Shown: positions 1 through 5,669 of the stretch, one piece after another
Layout: each line of letters starts with the position of its first letter
Position numbering within the stretch: position 1 is the stretch's first letter
Source: Christensenella sp. UBA5394
GTDB taxonomy: Bacteria; Bacillota; Clostridia; Christensenellales; CAG-138
Direction: 5' to 3'
Assembly: GCA_002409725.1 (NCBI GenBank)
Contig: DHOI01000136.1
Span: 1 to 10,642, forward strand
DNA length: 10,642 bases
Position numbers and translations under genes: made by a program
Notes under the pieces: generated by a model
What the model was told of the DNA's origin: nothing
What the model saw: the letters and a program-made list of their open reading frames with translations, nothing else
Database searches by the model: none

Positions 1-67
1 GGTACACATCAGCATTTCACATATCAAGGCCATTGCGGTGGCCCAGGCGGTGATCGAGGATGGATGA
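1..67 (+). CDS. acpS: Holo-[acyl-carrier-protein] synthase, C-terminal end (partial)
   Basis: The frame starting at base 2 reads 21 codons to a TGA at 65-67 and gives a peptide ending VSI-like: VHISISHIKAIAVAQAVIEDG. The pattern 'h-S-I-S-H-x-K-x-x-A-x-A-x-V-I-E' is the usual last strand and helix end of AcpS, which transfers 4'-phosphopantetheine from coenzyme A to a serine of acyl carrier protein. The stop overlaps the nnrD start by 8 bases, and an acpS-nnrD pair is a common arrangement in Bacillota, which supports the call. Only the tail is in the window, so catalytic residues cannot be checked. The assignment rests on a short match plus context. Confidence 0.72.
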   Translation, partial: VHISISHIKAIAVAQAVIEDG

Positions 68-926
68 GGTTTTGATCCGGGCGGATATCGCAGCCCTGCT
101 CGGCAGGCGGCGGCGGGATTGCAACAAGGGGGATAATGGCAAGGGCCTGCTGCTGGCGGGGAGCGAAGGCTTTTACGGCGCGGCGGTGATGGCCGCGGCC
201 TCCTGCTTGCGGGCGGGCATCGGCACCTTGAAGGTGCTTTGCCCTGGCGGCGCGCTGGAGGCTTTTTACGCACTACCCGAGGCCATGGTCTACCCGGTAG
301 GCCTCAATTGGGCCGCTGCGGATATGACGCTGATCAAGGAACGGCTGGCGGAAGCCGACTGCCTCGCCATTGGCCCCGGCTTGGGCCGAGAAGAATGTTT
401 GCCGCAGATCGTGCACCTTGTGCTGAAAACAGGCAAGCCTGCTGTGGTGGATGCGGACGCGCTCAATGCCCTTTCACGCCTTGATGATGATGAAAAGGCG
501 GCGCTGCTGCACGAAAAGGCCGTCCTCACCCCCCACCCGGGGGAGATGGCGCGGCTCACGGGCCTTTCCATCGACGAGATCAAGGCTGATATGGCGGGTG
601 TGGCGGCGGAATATGCCCGGCGCTGGCGCTGCACGGTATTATTGAAGGGAGCGCGAACGGCCATCGCCGGCCCGGATGGAAGGCTTAAATGGAATGAAAC
701 GGGCAACGCTGGCCTGGCCAAGGGCGGCAGCGGGGATGTGCTCACGGGCATCATATTGGCCCTGCTGGGCCAGAAGCTCCCGCCTTACGGCGCGGCCTGT
801 GCCGGGAGCTACCTCTTGGGTGCATCTGCAGAGGAAGCGCTAAGCCTCTTGCAGGAGCGCGTCTTGATGGCCCGGGATGTGATCGACGCGGTCGAACAAA
901 CGCTGACTATGCTGCATGAGAAGTAA
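60..926 (+). CDS. nnrD: ADP-dependent NAD(P)H-hydrate dehydratase (NnrD), stand-alone form
   Basis: This 288-residue protein belongs to the ribokinase-like NnrD/CARKD family, which uses ADP (ATP in eukaryotes) to dehydrate the damaged S-form hydrates of NADH and NADPH back to the active cofactors in the cytosol. Visible family motifs are G-D-N-G-K-G near residues 24-29, GPGLG at 105-109, DADALN at 131-136, TPHPGE at 157-162, LLKG near 194-197, and the nucleotide-binding GNAGLAKGGSGDVLTG at 215-230. The length fits a lone dehydratase. The NnrE epimerase domain, fused in front in many bacteria, is absent, so an epimerase would have to be encoded elsewhere. ATG 60 overlaps the end of acpS (translational coupling is plausible). 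The GAGG before it is too close to act well as a ribosome binding site, and no better in-frame start is seen. The stop TAA at 924-926 lies inside the ribosome binding region of the next gene. Confidence 0.93.
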   Translation: MDEVLIRADIAALLGRRRRDCNKGDNGKGLLLAGSEGFYGAAVMAAASCLRAGIGTLKVLCPGGALEAFYALPEAMVYPVGLNWAAADMTLIKERLAEADCLAIGPGLGREECLPQIVHLVLKTGKPAVVDADALNALSRLDDDEKAALLHEKAVLTPHPGEMARLTGLSIDEIKADMAGVAAEYARRWRCTVLLKGARTAIAGPDGRLKWNETGNAGLAKGGSGDVLTGIILALLGQKLPPYGAACAGSYLLGASAEEALSLLQERVLMARDVIDAVEQTLTMLHEK

Positions 927-930
927 GGAG
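925..930 (+). promoter_or_regulatory. Ribosome binding site of the amidohydrolase gene
   Basis: AAGGAG stands 9 bases before ATG 940. It selects that codon over the in-frame ATG at 916, which has no such site, lies inside nnrD, and would add eight residues ahead of the normal MLLLKNATV beginning. Confidence 0.8.
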
Positions 931-939
931 ATTTATCAT

Positions 940-2100
940 ATGCTGCTTTTGAAAAACGCCACGGTGTGGCCCATGACGAACAGCGGGCCGTTTAAGGGGG
1001 ATATCCTGCTGGAAAACGGTAAGATACGCGCCCTGGGGCGGCAGCTAAGCGCGCGCGGGGCCGAGGTTATTGACCTCACGGATTGCTATGCCCTGCCCGG
1101 CCTGGTGGATGCGCATTGCCACATCGGCATGTGGGAGGATGGTATCCAGGCCGAGGGGGACGACGGCAACGAGATGAGCGACCCTATCACCCCTGAGCTA
1201 AGGGCCATCGACGCGGTGAACCCTTTTGACCGCTGCTTTGAGGAAGCGCGCGCCGGCGGCGTGACCACCTGCGTGACAGGCCCAGGCAGCGCCAATGTGC
1301 TGGGCGGCCAGTTCGCGGCGCTCAAAACCAAGCCCGGCAGCGTGGAAGCTAAGCTCATTCTGGAACCTGTGGCCATGAAGGCTGCTCTGGGCGAGAACCC
1401 CAAAAGCGTTTACGGCGGCCAAAAGACCGCCCCGCAAACCCGCATGGCCACGGCTGCGCTTTTGCGCCGCGCCTTGCTGGAAGCCCGGGATTACACCCAT
1501 AAGATGGAGGCGGAGGATGAGAGTGACCGGCCCGAATTTGACATGGCCAAGGCCGCCCTGCTGCCGGTGCTTAACGGCGAGCTGCTGTTAAAAATACACG
1601 CCCACCGGGCGGACGATATCCTCACCGCCGTACGCATCGCCAAAGAATTCGGCCTGCGCCTTTCTTTGGAGCACTGCACGGAGGGGCACCTAATCCCGGC
1701 CGAGATCAAGGCAGCGCAAAAGGCCGGGGCCAAGGTCATCCTCGGCCCGCTGCTGACGGATCGCAGCAAGGTGGAGCTGCGCAACCAAACCTTCGCGGCC
1801 CCTCGTATTCTACATGAGGCAGGGGTGGAGTTCGCCATCATGAGCGATCACCCGGTGATCCCCCTGCAATACCTGCCCGTTTGCGCGGCGCTGGCGGCGC
1901 GGGAGGGCCTGCCGGAGGAGATCGCCCTGCGCGCCATTACCCTGCACGGGGCGCGGGCCGCGGGCCTCGAGGGCCGCATCGGCAGCCTCGAGCCCGGCAA
2001 GGATGGCGATATCGCCGTGTTTTCGGGCCATCCGCTCGAATACCGAAGCCGCTGCCTGCTTACCATCATCGATGGGGAGATCGTCTATGACGCAAGATAG
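940..2100 (+). CDS. Amidohydrolase-superfamily protein (COG1228-like), substrate unknown
   Basis: The 386-residue protein has the amidohydrolase layout: an N-terminal beta-sandwich strand region (1-52), a metal-dependent TIM barrel, and a C-terminal return to the sandwich (GSLEPGKDGDIAVFSGHP, about 348-365). Likely metal or catalytic residues are H59 and H61 (VDAHCH), H220 and H222 (KIHAHR), H245 with H250 (LEHCTEGH), and D303 in SDHPV. This resembles imidazolonepropionase-related and prolidase-like amidohydrolases, which hydrolyse C-N bonds in cyclic amides, imidazolones or dipeptides. No signal peptide is seen, so it is probably cytosolic. It sits between nnrD and the 5-formyl-THF cyclo-ligase gene, overlapping the latter by 14 bases, so all are probably one transcript. 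The substrate cannot be read from the sequence. The family is secure; the role is open. Confidence 0.87.
   Translation: MLLLKNATVWPMTNSGPFKGDILLENGKIRALGRQLSARGAEVIDLTDCYALPGLVDAHCHIGMWEDGIQAEGDDGNEMSDPITPELRAIDAVNPFDRCFEEARAGGVTTCVTGPGSANVLGGQFAALKTKPGSVEAKLILEPVAMKAALGENPKSVYGGQKTAPQTRMATAALLRRALLEARDYTHKMEAEDESDRPEFDMAKAALLPVLNGELLLKIHAHRADDILTAVRIAKEFGLRLSLEHCTEGHLIPAEIKAAQKAGAKVILGPLLTDRSKVELRNQTFAAPRILHEAGVEFAIMSDHPVIPLQYLPVCAALAAREGLPEEIALRAITLHGARAAGLEGRIGSLEPGKDGDIAVFSGHPLEYRSRCLLTIIDGEIVYDAR
2074..2079 (+). promoter_or_regulatory. Ribosome binding site of the 5-formyl-THF cyclo-ligase gene
   Basis: GGGGAG lies inside the end of the amidohydrolase gene, 7 bases before ATG 2087. It supports this start rather than an ATG at 2003, whose 28 extra residues resemble nothing in the family. 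Confidence 0.7.
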
Positions 2101-2671
2101 CTTACGCCTGCAAAAAGCAGCTCTGCGCAAAACTATGCGCGCCGCCCTGAAGGAGATTTCGCCTGAGGAGCGGGCGCGGCAATCCACGCTGGCCTGCGAG
2201 CGGCTTTGCTCCCTGCCGGAGTTCCAGGCTGCGGGGCTGATCCTGGCCTACATGGCCATGGCGCACGAATGCAGCCCGGCCCTGGCCGTAGCACAAGCGC
2301 AAAGGCTGGGCAAGCGCGTGGCCTTTCCCCTGTGTGGGGCGGATTACGCACTGCGGCTTCTCGTGCCCAAAGAACCGGACGCCTTTTATCGGGGCGCTTA
2401 TGGCATTTTAGAGCCCATGCCGGAAAAGTGTGAAGAAGTAGGGCCACAGGAGCTGGATTTCATCATCCTGCCCGGCCTTGCCTTCGACCCGGCCTGCAAC
2501 CGGCTGGGCCAGGGCGCGGGTTATTATGACCGGCTGCTGCCACAAACCAGCGCTTTTTTAGCCGGGCTTTGCCTGGATAGCCAGCTGGTGGAGGCCGTGC
2601 CCACAGGCGGGTTGGATGTGCCCTTGCACGCCGTGGCGGCCCCAGGCGGCCTCTATCGAAGGCCCTGTTGA
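2087..2671 (+). CDS. 5-formyltetrahydrofolate cyclo-ligase
   Basis: The 194-residue product matches the 5-FCL (MTHFS, YgfA/YqgN) family, which uses ATP to convert 5-formyl-THF, a by-product that inhibits folate enzymes, to 5,10-methenyl-THF in the cytosol. The N-terminus has the usual basic helix (LRLQKAALRKTMRAAL, 6-21) followed by SPEERA. The hallmark is F-D-x4-N-R-L-G-Q-G-A-G-Y-Y-D-R at 133-149, the ATP/folate-binding loop. Length is normal for the family. The C-terminal region keeps VPTGGLDVPLHAVAAP, but the Thr-Glu often found near the end of family members is replaced, a mild divergence. The start overlaps the amidohydrolase gene by 14 bases, so co-translation is likely. The stop at 2669-2671 ends the first operon as far as can be seen; no clear terminator hairpin with a T tract follows. 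Confidence 0.92.
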   Translation: MTQDSLRLQKAALRKTMRAALKEISPEERARQSTLACERLCSLPEFQAAGLILAYMAMAHECSPALAVAQAQRLGKRVAFPLCGADYALRLLVPKEPDAFYRGAYGILEPMPEKCEEVGPQELDFIILPGLAFDPACNRLGQGAGYYDRLLPQTSAFLAGLCLDSQLVEAVPTGGLDVPLHAVAAPGGLYRRPC

Positions 2672-2734
2672 AGCCCGAATCGGGGCCCAGCGAAGATAAG
2701 GCATATTTGTAAATTTCCGGCATTGGCGCTTGTG

Positions 2735-2763
2735 TGGCGCGTTCATTGATGTTACACTATAAT
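2735..2763 (+). promoter_or_regulatory. Possible promoter of the rsmD-coaD operon
   Basis: The 132-base gap between the cyclo-ligase gene and rsmD holds a perfect -10 box, TATAAT, at 2758-2763, 40 bases before the rsmD start. No good -35 box is seen at 16-18 bases (the best is TGGCGC at 2735-2740), and there is no TGn extension. The rest of the gap shows no other structure I can support. Confidence 0.42.
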
Positions 2764-2803
2764 TTGATATGAGCTTCAAATAAAAGGCATACAAGGAGGA
2801 ACG

Positions 2804-3358
2804 GTGCGCATCATTGCCGGCAGCAAACGGGGCTGTGCCATCGCCGCGCCCAAGGGCCTGGATACCCGGCCGACCCTCGACCGGGTGAAGGAATCCCTCT
2901 TTGGCATCCTGCAATTTGAGATCGGCTCCAAGCGAGTGCTCGACCTATTCGCCGGTTCCGGTAACCTGGGCCTAGAGGCCCTTTCCCGGGGCGCGAGCTT
3001 CGCCTTCTTCTGCGATGCAAGCCGTACCGCCACGCGCGTGGTGGAGGCGAACATCCAAAAGCTCGGCTTTGAAAACCGCTCTAAGGTCTTGAACTGCTCC
3101 TTTGAGGCCGCCATCGCGGCCCTGGCGCGAAGCGGCGAGCGGGTGGATATCGTCTTTCTTGATCCGCCCTATGCTTCCGGCCTGCACGAAAAGGCCCTAT
3201 TGGCCCTTCGCAACAGCGGGATATTGGCCCCTGAGGCTATCCTGATTGCGGAGCACGACCCGGCCCGGCCCCCGGCCTTGCCGGAGGGGCTGACAACTTA
3301 CGATCAGCGCCGCTATGGCGAGGTAGCGCTATCCTTAATTCGAGAGGAACGCCCATGA
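2804..3358 (+). CDS. rsmD: 16S rRNA (guanine(966)-N(2))-methyltransferase RsmD
   Basis: The 184-residue protein is a class I SAM-dependent methyltransferase of the RsmD family, which methylates N2 of G966 (E. coli numbering) in 16S rRNA of the small subunit. Visible motifs are the canonical start MRIIAGSKRG, the TRPTLDRVKESLFGIL segment (21-36), the SAM-binding loop DLFAGSGNLGLEALSRGA (47-64), and the catalytic motif IV LDPPY (119-123). Translation begins at GTG 2804, preceded by AAGGAGG at 2793-2799, four bases away. No earlier ATG would preserve the family N-terminus. The stop overlaps the coaD start as ATGA, which suggests translational coupling. In Bacillus subtilis the orthologue is ylbH, directly before ylbI (coaD), so both sequence and context agree. 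Confidence 0.94.
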   Translation: MRIIAGSKRGCAIAAPKGLDTRPTLDRVKESLFGILQFEIGSKRVLDLFAGSGNLGLEALSRGASFAFFCDASRTATRVVEANIQKLGFENRSKVLNCSFEAAIAALARSGERVDIVFLDPPYASGLHEKALLALRNSGILAPEAILIAEHDPARPPALPEGLTTYDQRRYGEVALSLIREERP

Positions 3359-3843
3359 GAATTGCCGTTTATCCCGGCTCCTTCGATCCCTTTACGCTGG
3401 GCCATCTGGATATCCTCAAGCGGGCCTGCGGCCTGTTCGACCACGTGTATGTGGCCGTGCTAGCCAACGGCGAGAAGCACCCCATCTTCAGCGATGAAGA
3501 GCGCTGCGCCATGATTGAGACCAGCATCCGCGCCTACGGCCTAGCGAACGCCACAGCAGAGCGCAACGATGGGCTTTTGGCCGATTACGTGCGAAAAAAA
3601 GGGGCTTTAGCCGTGGTGCGCGGCCTAAGGGACGCGGCGGATCTTGCCTATGAATCCAGGCTGGATTGCGCGAACCGCCGCCTGGTACCCGAGCTGGAAA
3701 CGGTGTGCCTGATGGCTAGGCCGGAGATCAGCTTCCTCAGCTCCGGCATCGTGCGCGAGGTCGGCTCCTACGGCGGCGATATAAGCGGGCTTGTGCCCGA
3801 GCCAATAAAAAATATGATCGCAGAAAGGTTGATAAACCGATGA
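3355..3843 (+). CDS. coaD: Phosphopantetheine adenylyltransferase (CoaD)
   Basis: This 162-residue protein is the bacterial PPAT, which transfers AMP from ATP to 4'-phosphopantetheine to form dephospho-CoA, the penultimate step of coenzyme A synthesis. It shows the nucleotidyltransferase start YPGSFDPFTLGHLDIL (6-21) with the T/HxGH signature (TLGH, 14-17), the VVRGLRDAADLAYE segment (87-100), and FLSSGIVREV (127-136), which corresponds to the conserved ISSTxVRE motif. The length is typical. ATG 3355 shares ATGA with the rsmD stop, with GAGAGGA upstream as a modest ribosome binding site. Its own TGA shares ATGA with the next gene. The neighbour acpS at the start of the window uses coenzyme A, but the two sit in different transcription units. 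Confidence 0.96.
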   Translation: MRIAVYPGSFDPFTLGHLDILKRACGLFDHVYVAVLANGEKHPIFSDEERCAMIETSIRAYGLANATAERNDGLLADYVRKKGALAVVRGLRDAADLAYESRLDCANRRLVPELETVCLMARPEISFLSSGIVREVGSYGGDISGLVPEPIKNMIAERLINR

Positions 3844-4679
3844 GCAATGTGCAGAACCTGAAAATTTACGACATCATCGAGCAATTCGAGGACTTGGTCG
3901 AAAATAGCCCGCGCCCCAAGCTCAGCGGCAACGCTACCAAGCGCATTGTGGATGTGGAGGAGATCATGGATCTCTTGGGCGATCTCAAAACCACCATCCC
4001 CGATGATATTCGCCGGGCCAACAGCGTCATCGCCGAATCCCGTTCTATGCTCGCCAATGCCCAGGATCACGCGCAGGATATCGTGCAGGAAGCGGAGCAG
4101 CACGCGGCTGCCGCCATCGCCGAGGCACAGGGCAAGGCCGCCCAGGTGCTGGATAAAGCCAAGGCGGAATACGAGCGGCTCATCGCAGAGGATGAAATAT
4201 ACCAAGAGGCACAAAAACGGGCCCAGCTTTTGGCTATGAAGGCGGAATACAATGCCAATCAGGTTTATGAAAACGCCAAAACCTATGCGGATGATATCCT
4301 GGCCGATCTCGAGCGCTTCCTGGGCGAGTATAAGCGCTTGGTCGAGGTCAACCGCCGCGATCTGGACGCCCGCGCGCCCCAGCCCGCAGCTGCCCCGGCC
4401 CCGGCTCCCATAATAGCGCTCCAGCCTGAGCCTGTAGCCGCGCCTGTTGCAGCCCCCGCCTCAGCAGCCCCGGCGCCCGCCCCGGTTTATGCGGCCCCAG
4501 CCGCTCCTCAGGAACGGGCCGCCAAGCCCGGCTACCGTAAGGAAGAGCCCCCGGCAGAGGATTTTGATGACGACGATGATTTCGAAGAAGACGACGATGA
4601 TCGCGGCGGATTCCTCTTCGGCCTATTCAAGAAAAAGAAGAACTTCGACGAGGACGATTTCGACGACGAGGACGAATAA
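3840..4679 (+). CDS. Coiled-coil protein of the coaD-linked 'ATPase subunit H-like' family with an acidic tail
   Basis: The 279-residue product has three parts. Residues 1-55 (KIYDIIEQFEDLVENS...EEIMDLLGDL) and the Ala/Glu/Lys-rich helix at about 56-172 resemble the short proteins found next to coaD in many Clostridia. Those are annotated from coiled-coil similarity as 'ATPase' or 'V-type ATPase subunit H', and their role is, to my knowledge, unproven. Residues 180-228 form a Pro/Ala-rich linker. Residues 230-279 hold two Asp/Glu clusters (240-254 and 270-279) around GGFLFGLFKKKK (256-267), a short hydrophobic then basic patch. No membrane helix or signal peptide is seen. It is the third gene of the rsmD-coaD operon, joined by an ATGA overlap, and a terminator follows. 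The tail is the odd part: I do not recall it as standard for this family. A scaffold or DivIVA-like role is possible but not shown. Confidence 0.72.
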   Translation: MSNVQNLKIYDIIEQFEDLVENSPRPKLSGNATKRIVDVEEIMDLLGDLKTTIPDDIRRANSVIAESRSMLANAQDHAQDIVQEAEQHAAAAIAEAQGKAAQVLDKAKAEYERLIAEDEIYQEAQKRAQLLAMKAEYNANQVYENAKTYADDILADLERFLGEYKRLVEVNRRDLDARAPQPAAAPAPAPIIALQPEPVAAPVAAPASAAPAPAPVYAAPAAPQERAAKPGYRKEEPPAEDFDDDDDFEEDDDDRGGFLFGLFKKKKNFDEDDFDDEDE

Positions 4680-4706
4680 CCGGATCTTGCTCCCCTTTAG
4701 ACGATC

Positions 4707-4747
4707 ATGGCGCTGTGGATTTTATTCCGCGCGCCATTTTTTATTTT
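4707..4747 (+). terminator. Intrinsic terminator after the rsmD-coaD-coiled-coil operon
   Basis: ATGGCGC (4707-4713) pairs with GCGCCAT (4731-4737). After a one-base bulge (T4714), GTGG (4715-4718) pairs with CCGC (4727-4730), closing an 8-base loop (ATTTTATT). Six T residues (4737-4742, the first also the end of the stem), one A and four more T follow. It begins 28 bases after the stop of the coiled-coil gene. Confidence 0.8.
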
Positions 4748-4753
4748 GGGAGG
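4748..4753 (+). promoter_or_regulatory. Ribosome binding site of the radical SAM gene
   Basis: GGGAGG starts directly after the terminator's T tract and lies 10 bases before ATG 4764. It decides the start in favour of 4764 over the in-frame ATG 4707, which is the first codon of the terminator stem. Confidence 0.75.
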
Positions 4754-4763
4754 ATGCTCAGCC

Positions 4764-5669
4764 ATGCCTAGCTGCATTGAGATACGCTGCGCCTCGGCGC
4801 TGCACAAAACGCCAAAGGGCCGGGGCGGCCCTTACGGCTGCGACCTCAACCCCTACCGGGGCTGCGCGCATCGCTGCCAGTACTGCTTTGCCCAGTATTC
4901 TCACGCCTATCTGGAGGATGGGGATTACTTCGGTCATATCTACGTGAAAACCAACATCGCCGAACGGCTGGATCGAGAGCTATCCTCACGGGCATGGGAC
5001 GGCCGTCCCATCAGCCTGGGCGGCGTAACGGATAGCTATCAGCCCTGCGAGGCCCGCTATAGCCTGATGCCCGAGGTCTGGCGGGTGCTCATCAAGCACA
5101 AAGCGCCCTGCGTGATCTCAACCAAATCCGCCCTCATCCTACGAGATTTGGAGCTGATCGAGCGATTGGCCTCGCTCACTTATGTAAATGTGGCCTGCAC
5201 CATCACTACACTGGATGAATCGGTGCGCCAGAAACTGGAGCCGCACGCTGCGCCCTCTGGCGCCCGGTTGGCCGTGCTTAGCGCCTTTGCCAAATCGCCC
5301 GCCTCCACGGGCCTGCACATGATGCCCATCGTGCCCTACCTGACGGATGGCGAGGAAAACATCAATGCCCTGTATTGTGCGGCCAAGGAGGCGGGGGTGG
5401 ATTACCTCCTGCCCGGCATGCTTAACCTTAAGGGCAAAACGCGGGATACCTTCTTCACCTGCATAGACCGGGATTTCCCCGCCTGCTACCGCGATATCTG
5501 GGCCGCCTATCAAAACGGGCGGCTGGATAAGGCCGTGCGGGAGCGGGCCTATGCCCGGGTGCGGGCCGCGCAGACGCAATATGGAATCAGCGCGGATTTT
5601 ATGGCCCCGAGCCGCCGATTTTTCAATAATAATCATAACGAGCGAGCAGAACAGCTGACCTTCCTTTAA
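4764..5669 (+). CDS. Radical SAM protein, SplB-like family (COG1533)
   Basis: The 301-residue protein carries the cluster motif C34-x3-C38-x2-C41 in YRGCAHRCQYCFAQ, which binds a 4Fe-4S cluster and S-adenosylmethionine. Downstream it shows GGVTDSYQPCEARY (86-99), VISTKSALILRDLELIE (117-133) and ITTLDESVRQKLEPHAAPSGARL (147-169). These match the broad SplB-like family, which includes spore photoproduct lyase but mostly holds proteins of unknown reaction. Its N-terminal MPSCIEIRCASALHKTPKGRGGPYGCDLNPYRGC is typical of the non-lyase members. I therefore do not call it SplB, although the neighbouring ylbJ is a sporulation gene. No substrate can be inferred. It follows a terminator with no convincing promoter in between, and its stop overlaps the stop of ylbJ on the other strand by four bases. 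Confidence 0.87.
   Translation: MPSCIEIRCASALHKTPKGRGGPYGCDLNPYRGCAHRCQYCFAQYSHAYLEDGDYFGHIYVKTNIAERLDRELSSRAWDGRPISLGGVTDSYQPCEARYSLMPEVWRVLIKHKAPCVISTKSALILRDLELIERLASLTYVNVACTITTLDESVRQKLEPHAAPSGARLAVLSAFAKSPASTGLHMMPIVPYLTDGEENINALYCAAKEAGVDYLLPGMLNLKGKTRDTFFTCIDRDFPACYRDIWAAYQNGRLDKAVRERAYARVRAAQTQYGISADFMAPSRRFFNNNHNERAEQLTFL

Noticed and set aside
2764..2793. TTGATA followed by GCATACA as a second, possibly sporulation-type, promoter for rsmD.
   Set aside because: Spacing fits neither sigma-A nor sigma-E well, and transcription would begin on top of the ribosome binding site.
4687..4726. Promoter for the radical SAM gene inside the terminator (TTTAGA and TTTATT).
   Set aside because: The spacer would be 19 bases, both boxes match only 4 of 6, and the -10 would be the loop of the hairpin.
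4707..4763. Nineteen extra residues before the radical SAM protein that look like a lipoprotein signal peptide (hydrophobic, ending LGGC).
   Set aside because: The bases form an intrinsic terminator and the true ribosome binding site. The family is cytosolic and starts near MPSCIEIRC.
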